Position numbers and translations under genes: made by a program. Positions 34,367 through 45,872 of a stretch of DNA of 64,000 bases are shown piece by piece. Source of the DNA: Actinoallomurus sp963850195 (GTDB lineage Bacteria > Actinomycetota > Actinomycetes > Streptosporangiales > Streptosporangiaceae); contig CAWKKD010000005.1 of NCBI GenBank assembly GCA_963850195.1, positions 1,116,001-1,180,000 on the forward strand. Reading direction: 5' to 3'. A model generated the notes under the pieces. The model saw nothing but the letters and a program-made list of their open reading frames with translations. It was not told where the DNA came from and did not search any database. Every line of letters starts with the position of its first letter. Positions within the stretch are counted from its first letter, which is position 1.

Positions 34367-35252
34367 GACCCGCTCCGCCCGATCGCACGCGGTCCCCGGG
34401 GCGTACGGCGCGCGGGGCGCCGAGCGCGTCGAAGGGGATCGTGCCGACGTCGTCCCACCGCACGCGCTCGCCGCGGAAGACCGGGCCCTCGACGCACGAG
34501 CGGAGCATGTGGGTGGCGCCGTCGTCGCCGACGACCGGGAGCACGCAGGCCATGCACAGGCCGGTGCCGCAGGACATCGGCTCTTCGACCGCGACCTGCG
34601 CGGGGATGCCGAAACGAGCGGCGATCCTGCTCACCGAGCGCAGCGTGTCGAGGGGGCCGCAGGCGTACACCACGTCGGCCTGCGCGTCCTCGATGATGCC
34701 CGGCAGCAGGTCGGTGACCTGGCCGCGCTCGCCGAGGGAGCCGTCGGCGGTGGCGACGGCGACCGAGTCGCCGCCGCGCCGTGCGCCGCGCGCGCCGTGG
34801 ACGTGGTCGGAGCCGGCGCCGCCGAGCAGGAAGTGCAGCCGGCACTCGCGCTGGCGGAGTACGGACGAGAGCGGGAACAGCGCCGCGCTGCCGTACCCCT
34901 CGCCGACCAGCACGCACGTGACCGGGTCGCGCGGCAGCGGGAACGGGTGGCCGAGCGGCCCGGCGACGTCGATGATGTCGCGCGGGCGCAGGCCCGACAG
35001 CCACGTGGTGCCCTTGCCGCGCACCTCGAAGACGATCTCGACCGTGCCGCCGTAGTCGGGCTTGACCTCCCGCACGGCGAAGCACCGGCGCATCAGCATT
35101 CCGGTCTGCTCGCCACCGACGGCGAGCGACACGAACTGGCCGGGCCGGAAACGCTCGGCGATGCCCGGGGCCACGAGCGTCATCGTGTGGTAAGCCCCGA
35201 TCCTCCGCATCGTCAGGAGTGTTCCCGGCACCTGCACCGGTGAGTCCGTCAA
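34356..35252 (-). CDS. pyrK: dihydroorotate dehydrogenase electron transfer subunit
   Basis: The 298-residue protein has an FAD-binding beta barrel (RPGQFVSLAVGG, then RCFAVRE), an NAD-binding domain (CVLVGEGYGSAALFPLSSVL and VVYACGPLDTLRSV), and a C-terminal [2Fe-2S] motif: EEPMSCGTGLCMACVLPV followed by the fourth Cys in RSCVEGPVF. It passes electrons from PyrD to NAD. The TTG at 35252 follows GAGGGGGGACG and lies 44 bp after the carB stop codon; the longer frame would run into carB. Confidence 0.94.
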   Translation of the reverse strand: MTDSPVQVPGTLLTMRRIGAYHTMTLVAPGIAERFRPGQFVSLAVGGEQTGMLMRRCFAVREVKPDYGGTVEIVFEVRGKGTTWLSGLRPRDIIDVAGPLGHPFPLPRDPVTCVLVGEGYGSAALFPLSSVLRQRECRLHFLLGGAGSDHVHGARGARRGGDSVAVATADGSLGERGQVTDLLPGIIEDAQADVVYACGPLDTLRSVSRIAARFGIPAQVAVEEPMSCGTGLCMACVLPVVGDDGATHMLRSCVEGPVFRGERVRWDDVGTIPFDALGAPRAVRPGDRVRSGGAGHGD

Positions 35253-35295
35253 CGTCCCCCCTCGCCCCGGACGACGGGGCACGTCCGCGTCACGC

Positions 35296-38627
<3,332 letters not shown>

Positions 38628-38628
<1 letters not shown>

Positions 38629-38825
38629 CAGCTTCCCTGTCCGGCGGCGACCACGGCGGCCAGCAGGGCCGCCACGGTCAGGAGGGCTGCGAGGGCGGCG
38701 ACGACGAGCGCGCGCGGCGGGGGTGCCATGGCGCGTACGACGGCGTCGTTGGGGTCGACCGGGACGTGGCCGTGTGACCCGTGGTCGGAGGCGTGGTCGG
38801 CTTCGTGGCTGGAGACATCGCTCAT
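38628..38825 (-). CDS. small His-rich single-pass membrane protein between carA and carB
   Basis: The 65-residue product has an N-terminal cytoplasmic-like segment rich in His and Asp (SHEADHASDHGSHGHVP) that could bind metal, a Pro-Pro-Pro hinge, then one hydrophobic helix (ALVVAALAALLTVAALLAAVVAA). It overlaps the carA stop codon at its start (ATGA) and carB by 1 bp at its end, so it is translated as part of the operon. In mycobacteria a membrane-protein gene lies between pyrC and carA instead. I do not know its function; the tight coupling supports a real gene. Confidence 0.75.
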
Positions 38826-39925
38826 CTGGTCATCAGCTCGCAGAAACGGTCGAAGAGGCCGGTGGCGTCGTGCGGGCCGGGTGCCGCCTCAGGGTGGTAT
38901 TGGACGCTGAACGCGGGCGCGTCGAGCAGCCGCAGGCCCTCGACGACCCCGTCGTTCAGGTCGACGTGGCTGACCTCGGCGCGGCCGTACGGGGTGTCGA
39001 ACGGCCCGTCGAGCGGTGCCTCGACGGCGAACCCGTGGTTGTGGCTGGTGATGTGGACCCGGCCCGTCATGCGGTCCTGCACCGGCTGGTTGACGCCGCG
39101 GTGCCCGAAGCGCAGCTTGTACGTGCCCAGGCCGAGCGCGCGGCCCAGCATCTGGTTGCCCAGGCAGATCCCGAAGACGGGCGTGCCCGAGGCGAGCACG
39201 CCTCCCATCGAGGTGACGGCGTAGTCGCAGGCGGCCGGGTCGCCCGGCCCGTTGCTGAAGAAGACCCCGTCGGGCTCGAGCGCGAGGATCTCCTCGGCCG
39301 ACGCCGTCGCGGGCAGGACGTGCACCTCGCAGCCGCGTTCGGCCATGCGGTGCGGTGTCATCGCCTTGATGCCGAGGTCGACGGCCGCGACGCGGTGGCG
39401 TACCTCGCCGTCGGGCCGTACGACGTAGGGCTCGCCGGTGGACACCGTGCGCGCCAGGTCGGCGCCGACCATGTCGGGGCTCGCCAGCACGCGGTCCAGG
39501 AGCGCGGCCGGGTCGGTCTCCTCGGTGCTGATCGCGGCGCGCATCGCGCCGCGGTCGCGCAGGTGCCGGGTGAGCGCGCGGGTGCCCTGGATGGCGATGC
39601 CGACGACGCCGTACGCGCGCAGCTCGTCGTCCAGCGAGCGGCGCGCGCGCCAGCTCGAGGTGACGCGCGAGGGCTCGCGCACGACGTAGCCGGCGACGTG
39701 GATCCGGCCGGACTCGGCGTCCTCGTCGTTGACGCCGGTGTTGCCGATGTGCGGCGCGGTCATCGCGACGATCTGCCGGGCGTACGACGGGTCGGTGAGG
39801 GTCTCCTGGTAGCCGGTCATGCCGGTGTTGAAGACCATCTCTCCGAACGTCTCGCCCTCGGCGCCGTACGCGGTGCCGTGGAAGGCGCGCCCGTCTTCGA
39901 GGACGAGCAGCGCGGGCCGGGTCAT
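38822..39925 (-). CDS. carA: carbamoyl-phosphate synthase small subunit
   Basis: CarA hydrolyses glutamine for CarB. The 367-residue protein has an N-terminal domain with GYQETLTDPSYARQIVAMT and a class I glutaminase domain with GVFFSNGPGDPAACDY, the nucleophile segment GTPVFGICLGNQMLGRALG (Cys about 249) and FSVQYHPEAAPGPHD with the catalytic His. ATG at 39925 lies 64 bp after pyrC; the stop codon overlaps the following small gene. Confidence 0.98.
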   Translation of the reverse strand: MTRPALLVLEDGRAFHGTAYGAEGETFGEMVFNTGMTGYQETLTDPSYARQIVAMTAPHIGNTGVNDEDAESGRIHVAGYVVREPSRVTSSWRARRSLDDELRAYGVVGIAIQGTRALTRHLRDRGAMRAAISTEETDPAALLDRVLASPDMVGADLARTVSTGEPYVVRPDGEVRHRVAAVDLGIKAMTPHRMAERGCEVHVLPATASAEEILALEPDGVFFSNGPGDPAACDYAVTSMGGVLASGTPVFGICLGNQMLGRALGLGTYKLRFGHRGVNQPVQDRMTGRVHITSHNHGFAVEAPLDGPFDTPYGRAEVSHVDLNDGVVEGLRLLDAPAFSVQYHPEAAPGPHDATGLFDRFCELMTR

Positions 39926-39989
39926 GAGACCTCCTTCGTCGGCGACATGACCAGGGTGCTGTGCTTTTCGGTTCCCTCGCTCCGCTCGG

Positions 39990-41273
39990 TCATACGAGCC
40001 TCCCGTCGAGAACGGTGGGACGGCCGCGCAGGAAAGTCGCGCGTACCTGGCCGGGCAGTTCGAGGCCCGCGAACGGAGTGTTGCGGCTCCTCGAGACCGA
40101 CGCGGCCGGGTCGACCACCCTGGGCGCGGCCGGGTCGTACAGGGTGAGGTTGGCGGAGACGCCGGCCGCGGGCAGGTCGCCCTGGCCGCGGAGCCGCCCG
40201 ATGCGCGCCGGGCGCACGGCCATGCGGTCGGCCAGCCCCGCCCAATCGAGCAGCCCGGTCTCGACCATGGCCGCGTGGACGACGGGCAGGGCCGTCTCCA
40301 GCCCGATCATGCCCATCGCGGCCGGTGCCCACTCCGTCTCCTTCGCCTCCACGGGATGCGGGGCGTGGTCGGTGGCGACGCAGTCAATGGTGCCGTCGGC
40401 GAGCGCCTCGCGCAGGGCCTCGACGTCGGCCTTGGTACGCAGCGGCGGGTTGACCTTGTAGATCGGGTCGTAGGTCTCGGCCAGCTCATCGGTGAGGAAC
40501 AGGTGGTGCGGCGTCACCTCGGCCGTGACCTGCCAGCCCTTGCTCTTCGCCCACCTGATGATCTCCACCGAACCGGCCGTGGAGACGTGGCAGACGTGCA
40601 GGCGCGAGCCGACGTGCGCGGCGAGCAGGCAGTCCCTGGAGATGATCGCCTCTTCGGCGACCGCGGGCCAGCCGGCGAGGCCGAGCCGCCCGGACACCTC
40701 GCCCTCGTTCATCTGGGCGTGCTCGGTGAGCCGCGGCTCCTGCGCGTGCTGGGCGACGACACCGTCGAAGGCCTTGACGTACTCCAGGGCGTGGCGCATC
40801 AGCACGGCGTCGGACACGCAGTGCCCGTCGTCGGAGAACACGCGTACCCGCGCCGCCGAGTCGGCCATCGCGCCGAGCTCGGCGAGCTGGCGGCCCTCGA
40901 GGCCGCGGGTGACGGCGCCGACCGGGTGCACGTCGCAGTGGCCGGCCTCGCGGCCGAGCCGCCAGACCTGCTCGACGACGCCGGCCGTGTCGGCCACCGG
41001 CTCGGTGTTGGCCATCGCGTGCACGGCGGTGTACCCGCCGGCCGCCGCGGCGCGGGTGCCGGTCTCGACCGTCTCGGCGTCCTCGCGGCCCGGCTCCCGC
41101 AGATGCGTGTGCAGGTCGACGAGGCCCGGCAGGGCGATGAGGCCGTCGCCCTCGACGGTCTTCGCGCCGGCGGCGTCGAGTCCCGCGCCGATCCCGGCGA
41201 TCAGGCCGTCCTTGATCAGAATGTCCTCGGGCGCGCCGCCGAGGATGCGGGCGCCCTTGATGAGGAACGTCAT
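39990..41273 (-). CDS. pyrC: dihydroorotase
   Basis: PyrC cyclises carbamoyl aspartate to dihydroorotate. The 427-residue amidohydrolase has the zinc motif LPGLVDLHTHLREPGRED near residues 49-66, HVCHVSTAGSVEIIRW with a metal His, VTAEVTPHHLFLTDE, and CVATDHAPHPVEAKE with the catalytic Asp. ATG at 41273 overlaps the pyrB stop codon (ATGA); the longer frame upstream is a shadow of pyrB. This is the type I (class IIa) dihydroorotase usual in actinobacteria. Confidence 0.97.
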   Translation of the reverse strand: MTFLIKGARILGGAPEDILIKDGLIAGIGAGLDAAGAKTVEGDGLIALPGLVDLHTHLREPGREDAETVETGTRAAAAGGYTAVHAMANTEPVADTAGVVEQVWRLGREAGHCDVHPVGAVTRGLEGRQLAELGAMADSAARVRVFSDDGHCVSDAVLMRHALEYVKAFDGVVAQHAQEPRLTEHAQMNEGEVSGRLGLAGWPAVAEEAIISRDCLLAAHVGSRLHVCHVSTAGSVEIIRWAKSKGWQVTAEVTPHHLFLTDELAETYDPIYKVNPPLRTKADVEALREALADGTIDCVATDHAPHPVEAKETEWAPAAMGMIGLETALPVVHAAMVETGLLDWAGLADRMAVRPARIGRLRGQGDLPAAGVSANLTLYDPAAPRVVDPAASVSRSRNTPFAGLELPGQVRATFLRGRPTVLDGRLV

Positions 41274-42217
41274 TCGCTGTCCCTTCGTGAACCGCCGATG
41301 GCGGGTTCCGAGCCGCCCAGGAGGAGGTAGAGCACTGCCATACGCACCGTGACGCCGTTGGCGACCTGCTCGACGATGGTCGAGCGCGGAGAGTCGGCCA
41401 CCTCCGCGGCGATCTCCACGCCGCGGTTCATCGGGCCGGGGTGCATGACGACCGCGTGGTCGGGCAGCGCCTCCATCCGGCGGCCGTTGAGGCCGTACCG
41501 GCGGCTGTACTCGCGGACGGTCGGGAGGTAGGCGGCGTTCATCCGCTCCTGCTGCACGCGCAGCATCATCACGACGTCGGACTTGGGCAGCACCGCGTCG
41601 AAGTCGTAGGAGACCTCGCACGGCCAGCTGCCGATCGCGACCGGGAACAGGGTCGGCGGGGCCACCAGCGTGACCTCCGCGCCCAGGGTGGTGAGCAGCA
41701 GGACGTTCGAGCGCGCCACCCGGCTGTGCAGGATGTCGCCCACGATCGTGACCCGGCGGCCCTCGAGACCGCCGAGCCGCTGCCGCATCGTGTACGCGTC
41801 GAGGAGCGCCTGCGTCGGGTGCTCGTGGGTGCCGTCACCGGCGTTGACGACGCTGCCGCGCACCCAGTTGGCCAGCCGGTGCGGGGCACCGGAGGCGCTG
41901 TGCCGGACGACGACGCCGTCGGCGCCCATCGCCTCCAGGGTCAGCGCGGTGTCCTTCATGCTCTCGCCCTTGGAGACGCTGGACCCCTTCGCGGAGAAGT
42001 TGATGACGTCCGCGGAGAGCCGCTTGGCGGCGGCCTCGAAGGAGATGCGCGTACGGGTCGAGTCCTCGAAGAAGAGGTTGACGACCGTACGGCCGCGCAG
42101 CGTGGGCAGCTTCTTGATCGGCCGGTCGGCGATGCGCGCGAGCTCCTCGGCGGTGTCGAGGATGAGCAGTGCGTCGTCGCGAGTCAGGTCGGCCGCCGAG
42201 ATGAGGTGGTGCTTCAT
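41270..42217 (-). CDS. pyrB: aspartate carbamoyltransferase catalytic subunit
   Basis: PyrB transfers the carbamoyl group to aspartate. The 315-residue protein shows the carbamoyl phosphate-binding motif FFEDSTRTRISFEAAAKRL near residue 49, the SSVSKGESMKDTALTLEAM loop with the 80s-loop Lys, and HPTQALLDAYTMRQ. No pyrI regulatory subunit is present, as is usual in these bacteria, so control falls on PyrR and on CarB. It overlaps pyrR by 4 bp. Confidence 0.97.
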   Translation of the reverse strand: MKHHLISAADLTRDDALLILDTAEELARIADRPIKKLPTLRGRTVVNLFFEDSTRTRISFEAAAKRLSADVINFSAKGSSVSKGESMKDTALTLEAMGADGVVVRHSASGAPHRLANWVRGSVVNAGDGTHEHPTQALLDAYTMRQRLGGLEGRRVTIVGDILHSRVARSNVLLLTTLGAEVTLVAPPTLFPVAIGSWPCEVSYDFDAVLPKSDVVMMLRVQQERMNAAYLPTVREYSRRYGLNGRRMEALPDHAVVMHPGPMNRGVEIAAEVADSPRSTIVEQVANGVTVRMAVLYLLLGGSEPAIGGSRRDSE

Positions 42218-42798
42218 GAATCGGCCTCCAGCATGACGGCGTCGCGGCCGTCCACCTCCTCGAGCAGCACGCGGACCTTCTCACGCGCGCTCGTCGGGAG
42301 GTTCTTGCCGACGTAGTCGGCGCGGATGGGCAGCTCGCGATGGCCGCGGTCGACGAGCGTCGCGAGCTGGACGGCACGCGGACGGCCGAGATCGTTCAGG
42401 GCGTCGAGCGCGGCGCGTACGGTGCGGCCGGAGTAGAGCACGTCGTCGACGAGCACCACGACGCGGTCGTCGACCCCCTCGGGCGGCATCTCGGTGCGGC
42501 CGAGGGCACGCGCGGGACGCAACCGCAGGTCATCGCGGTACATCGTCACGTCGAGGGATCCGTGGGGCACCGGGTGGCCCTCGACCTCCTCGATGCGGGT
42601 CGCCAACCGGTCGGCCAGCGTGACGCCGCGTGTCGGGATGCCGAGCAGGACGATGTCACGACCGCCCTTGGTGCGTTCGAGGATCTCGTGGGCGATTCGC
42701 GTGAGAGCTCGGCGAATGTCGGGCGCTTCGAGAACGGACTTGTGACTCACGTCACCGTCGGGAGCGGACTGGCGTGAGGGCACAGGGGCAGCACTCAC
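42214..42798 (-). CDS. pyrR: pyrimidine operon regulatory protein PyrR / uracil phosphoribosyltransferase homologue
   Basis: PyrR binds UMP-dependently to a hairpin in pyr mRNA. The 194-residue protein has the PRTase fold with HEILERTKGGRDIVLLGIPTRG, YRDDLRLRP, and the PRPP-binding VVVLVDDVLYSGRTVRAALD. The GTG start at 42798 is preceded by AAAGGAGG at 42807-42814 with 8-bp spacing. A PyrR-type binding hairpin lies just upstream of that ribosome-binding site, so PyrR should repress translation of its own operon, as in mycobacteria. Confidence 0.95.
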   Translation of the reverse strand: MSAAPVPSRQSAPDGDVSHKSVLEAPDIRRALTRIAHEILERTKGGRDIVLLGIPTRGVTLADRLATRIEEVEGHPVPHGSLDVTMYRDDLRLRPARALGRTEMPPEGVDDRVVVLVDDVLYSGRTVRAALDALNDLGRPRAVQLATLVDRGHRELPIRADYVGKNLPTSAREKVRVLLEEVDGRDAVMLEADS

Positions 42799-42806
42799 CG
42801 TGGAAA

Positions 42807-42832
42807 CCTCCTTTCCCGCCTCACTGGACGGG
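42807..42832 (-). promoter_or_regulatory. PyrR-binding hairpin next to the pyrR Shine-Dalgarno sequence
   Basis: On the minus strand, 42832-42815 reads CCCG-TCCAGTGAGG-CGGG: a stem with the loop UCCAGUGAGG, which matches the known PyrR-binding loop consensus UCCNGNGAGGY. The Shine-Dalgarno AAAGGAGG (42814-42807) follows directly. A -10-like TACCGT at 42861-42856 would give a leader of about 50 bases. No terminator/antiterminator pair is visible, so translational repression is the likeliest mode. Confidence 0.75.
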
Positions 42833-43039
42833 CCTTAAAGGACGTCGGCGCTCTCACGGTAGCAGTCCTCTACTCACGGTCCTTCTCACGGGTCGAGACG
42901 TTTTCGCTGGTGACGGAGCCGGCCCCGGCAGCCCCCCGGAGCGCGAGAGCCCATACCAGACAAGGGCTGAGGGTCAATTCGGACAGGTCGGAAGGACCGT
43001 GCCAGTGATGACGGATTCGACCGCTTTTTTCCAATCGGC

Positions 43040-43068
43040 TTGACCTGGAGGCCTACCCGTTTTACCGT
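43040..43068 (+). promoter_or_regulatory. candidate bldD promoter
   Basis: TTGACC at 43040-43045 and TACCGT at 43063-43068, separated by 17 bp, form a good housekeeping-type promoter in the 436-bp gap between the divergent pyrR and bldD genes. The leader would be about 160 bases. AGTGA half sites resembling BldD boxes occur nearby (about 43005 and 43213), which would fit the known self-repression of BldD, but a full box was not defined. The rest of the gap shows no other feature. Confidence 0.5.
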
Positions 43069-43234
43069 CACTGTCCGTAACCACCCCAGGAGATGGACCC
43101 CTCGGGCAGTCCGGCCCCGGCCGGCTGAAGAGTGCGCCACCGGCACACCCGTCTCGGGGAGGCGGGGGCAACCGCCCCTTGGTCCCCTCCCGGACCATGT
43201 CGACGACGAGAAAGTGAGCCTGGGGGCCGCAACG

Positions 43235-43729
43235 ATGCCGTCTGAATATGCAAAGGCTCTCGGCGCGAGACTTCGCGCCATCCGCACCCAGCAGGGTTTG
43301 TCGCTGCACGGTGTGGAGGAGAAATCACGTGGCCGCTGGAAGGCCGTCGTCGTGGGTTCGTACGAGCGGGGCGACCGCGCCGTCACCGTTCAGAAGCTGT
43401 CCGAGCTCGCCGAGTTTTACGGCGTGCCGGTGTCCGAGTTGCTGCCCGGCGGAGCCGCGCCGAGCCCACTCGGCCCGACGCCGAAGCTCGTGATCGATCT
43501 TGAGCGACTCCAACAGCTTCCGAAGGACAAGGCAGGTCCCCTCGCCCGCTACGCCGCGACGATTCAGAGCCAGCGGGGCGACTACAACGGAAAGGTCCTG
43601 TCCATCAGGCAGGAAGATTTGCGTTCGCTTGCGGTGATCTATGACAAGTCACCGACCGAACTGACTGAGGAACTCATCGGCTGGGGTGTGCTCGATCCCG
43701 AGGCACGCCGCGCTGTCGAAGCGTTCTAA
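43235..43729 (+). CDS. bldD: BldD, c-di-GMP-responsive developmental regulator
   Basis: BldD represses sporulation genes during vegetative growth as a dimer clamped by a c-di-GMP tetramer. The 164-residue protein is very close to the known family: YAKALGARLRAIRTQQGLSL and VVGSYERGDRAVTVQKLSEL form the XRE-type DNA-binding domain (residues 1-75), and the C-terminal domain keeps the c-di-GMP signature region with RYAATIQSQRGDYNGKVLSI (the RGD part), followed by RQEDLRSLAVIYD. The ATG at 43235 gives the conserved MPSEYAK start. Presence of BldD with intact signalling residues supports a morphologically complex actinomycete. Confidence 0.96.
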   Translation: MPSEYAKALGARLRAIRTQQGLSLHGVEEKSRGRWKAVVVGSYERGDRAVTVQKLSELAEFYGVPVSELLPGGAAPSPLGPTPKLVIDLERLQQLPKDKAGPLARYAATIQSQRGDYNGKVLSIRQEDLRSLAVIYDKSPTELTEELIGWGVLDPEARRAVEAF

Positions 43730-44053
43730 TTGATCCACGACGCCGTGGCCACGGGGTGACCATCACCGCGTGGCCGCGGCTTGTCGGGCCGCGGCCCCAC
43801 TCTCCCCACGGCCCGCAGGCCCCGCCGCATCGGGGGAGGTTGACACGGCAGGGCCCACGGCGGCGCCGGCCATCACCGACGGCCGGCGTTCCAGATAGGC
43901 ATCGAATCCCGTGCCGGACCCGGGCACGCCTGTACACGGCGCGCCCGGCCGGAACGGCGCCTCCGGCACGCGAGCATCCTCGGGCCCCAGCCGCCTGAAC
44001 GGCATCCCTGGGACCCATCCGGCGCGTGAGAGCCCTCCCCCCTGACACCCCCG
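43730..44053. other. gap downstream of bldD, no gene seen
   Basis: This 324-bp stretch contains a 12-bp palindrome CCGTGGCCACGG at 43743-43754, just after bldD, that may help end transcription. The rest is GC-rich sequence with overlapping Arg-rich frames that I do not accept as genes. It leads directly into the degenerate repeats. Confidence 0.4.
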
Positions 44054-44600
44054 GGGTCGAGCGTTCCAGCGCCGACAAAGCCCGGCCCGGCTCCCAAGCC
44101 CGGCGCGCCGGTTCCCGGGCGCACCTTCCCCGGGACGCGCCAGGGCGTACGCGTCCCTACGTCGCCGAGCCGAGGGTCCGCCTCGGCCTCCGCGCCTTCG
44201 GCCCTCGCTCCGTGTCGCGAGAAGCCCCCGTGGCGCGCCCAGGGTCGAGCACTTCAGCGTTACCCGGCGCCGCCATGGCCCGGCGCCGAGACCGGCGCAC
44301 CTTCCCCCGGCGCGCCTTCCCCAGGACGCGCCAGGCGGGCGCGTCTCGGGGCGCCGAGTCGGGGGTCCGCTTCGACCCCAGTTGCTTCGCCCCCGCCGCC
44401 GTGCCGCGCGAGCACCGTGACGCGCCCCGGGTCGAACGCCTCGAGTGTCGGCCGAGCCAGCTGGGCCCCTTCGGCCCCCGCGCCGTACCGCGGGGGCCTT
44501 CCGGGCGTGCCGCGACGTGCGACGGCTTCCCGGACGTGCTGGGCTCGTTCGGGGCTTCCCGGGCGTGTCTGGCGTGGGAAGGCCGTCTCCCGACCAACGG
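44054..44600. repeat. degenerate tandem repeat, about 188-bp unit
   Basis: Copies begin with GGGTCGA at 44054, 44242 and 44429 (spacing 188 and 187). Units 1 and 2 align along their length, sharing GGTCGAGC, CCTTCCCC(A/G)GGACGCGCCAGG, CGCCGAG(T/C)CG followed by GGGTCCGC, and CCGTG(C/T)CGCG before (T/G)G(A/G)CGCGCCC. The third copy is divergent and seems to lack the middle part; it fades out near 44600. No frame is conserved between copies, so the repeat is unlikely to encode protein. It fills the gap between bldD and the HEPN gene. Confidence 0.6.
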
Positions 44601-44665
44601 TGAGGGCTGCCCGGCCCTGGCGCGCGACGCGTCCGAGACGACCTCTCCGGAACGACCTCCCGGGC

Positions 44666-45118
44666 TCAGCCTGCGACGGGGAGCATTTGCTGGCCGTCCA
44701 CACCGAGCGTGGTCTCCACGAGCGAGACGAAGATCTCCGCGTCGCGTAGGAGTTCGTCGGCCTCGTGTGCGGTGACGGCGCGGGGTAGGCCCGCCTCCGC
44801 GTTCGCGCGTTTGCCTGCGCCGGCGGCGAAGAAGGCCGCCCACTCGCGTAGTGCGGGCTCGGCCTCGGGCAGCAGCACCCAGACGCTGCGTGGCCGGCCT
44901 CGGCCCTTCGGGTTCGGATCGGCGCGCGCCGCGATCACCGCTGCTGCGGCTCGCAGGGCTGCCAGGTGAGCCGCGACGTAACGCATCGCGGGGGCGGCCG
45001 ACTCGGCGGCCTCGATCAGGCCGTGCCGCGCGGTGCGCAGCAGCGACATCGTGGGAGGAGCGAGCCTGCGCCGCGGGAAAGGGCGCAGAGGGACGGCAGT
45101 GGACGACCTTGCGGACAT
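44666..45118 (-). CDS. SAV_6107 family HEPN domain-containing protein
   Basis: The 150-residue protein matches the actinobacterial SAV_6107 family, a branch of the HEPN superfamily: RTARHGLIEAAESAAPAMRY, HLAALRAAAAVIAARADP, SVWVLLPEAEPALREWAAFF and a helical C terminus with EADELLRDAEIFVSLVETTLG. Helical HEPN proteins often bind nucleotides or RNA; this branch lacks an obvious R-x4-6-H RNase motif, so activity is uncertain. ATG at 45118 has GGAAGGAGG with 7-bp spacing. A longer upstream frame is rejected. Confidence 0.85.
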   Translation of the reverse strand: MSARSSTAVPLRPFPRRRLAPPTMSLLRTARHGLIEAAESAAPAMRYVAAHLAALRAAAAVIAARADPNPKGRGRPRSVWVLLPEAEPALREWAAFFAAGAGKRANAEAGLPRAVTAHEADELLRDAEIFVSLVETTLGVDGQQMLPVAG

Positions 45119-45407
45119 GGCGTGCCTCCTTCCGCTGGCGGGCCCCGAAGGACCCAGGGGCGGCCAGACGGAACGCTTCCCCTCGTTCCGCCCGGCCATC
45201 GCGTCCCGCTCGGATTGCGCTGCCCGATGAGACGAAACCCCTTGACGCAGGCCGCGAGCCCCGCGCCATGCTCGAACACAGGTTCGAGCATGACTCCAGT
45301 AAACCGCCCCCGTCTCCATTCGTCAATACGTTCGAATGACGGCGTGTCATCCCTGCTCAGGGCCGTCCACAGCGAGCACGAAACGGCGATGCCATAAGGT
45401 TCTGGCC

Positions 45408-45872
45408 ATGCACGCCAACGTCGAGAACGTCGCCGCGCGCCTCGTGGAGCTGGGTGCGCCCGGCACGGTCCGCGTCCTGTCCGAGGCCGTGCCGACGGCC
45501 GCCGCCGCGGCGGCCATGCTCGGCTGCGACGTCGGCGCCATCGCCAACAGCCTGATCTTCTCCGCCGACGGTGCGCCGCTCCTGGTGCTGACCAGCGGCG
45601 CGCACCGGGTGGACACCGCCAAGGTCGCCGCGCTGATCGGCGTGACCAAGGTCAAGCGTGCGGACCCCGACTTCGTACGCGCGGCGACGGGCCAGCCGAT
45701 CGGCGGCGTCGCCCCGGTCGGGCACCCCGCGCCGGTGCGCACCCTGGTCGACGAGTGGCTCGCCAAGTACGACGTCGTCTGGGCGGCCGGCGGCCACCCG
45801 CACACGGTCTTCCCCACCTCCTACGAGGAGCTGCTCCGGATCACCGGCGGCACGTCGGCCGACGTCGGCTGA
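45408..45872 (+). CDS. YbaK/EbsC family aminoacyl-tRNA deacylase
   Basis: The 154-residue protein has the YbaK fold: DVGAIANSLIFSADGAPLLV, GAHRVDTAKVAALIGVTKVKRAD with the catalytic Lys segment, QPIGGVAPVGHPAPVRTLVDEWL, and the AAGGHPHTVFPTSYEELLRITGG C terminus. Such proteins remove mischarged amino acids from tRNA in trans. Specificity (Cys, Pro or other) cannot be read. The last 52 bp overlap the convergent epoxide hydrolase gene. Confidence 0.93.
   Translation: MHANVENVAARLVELGAPGTVRVLSEAVPTAAAAAAMLGCDVGAIANSLIFSADGAPLLVLTSGAHRVDTAKVAALIGVTKVKRADPDFVRAATGQPIGGVAPVGHPAPVRTLVDEWLAKYDVVWAAGGHPHTVFPTSYEELLRITGGTSADVG

Noticed and set aside
44157..45350. 397-codon minus-strand frame and a 249-codon plus-strand frame across the repeats
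   Set aside because: The frame is not conserved between repeat units, and the right part is antisense or out of frame to the well-supported HEPN gene.
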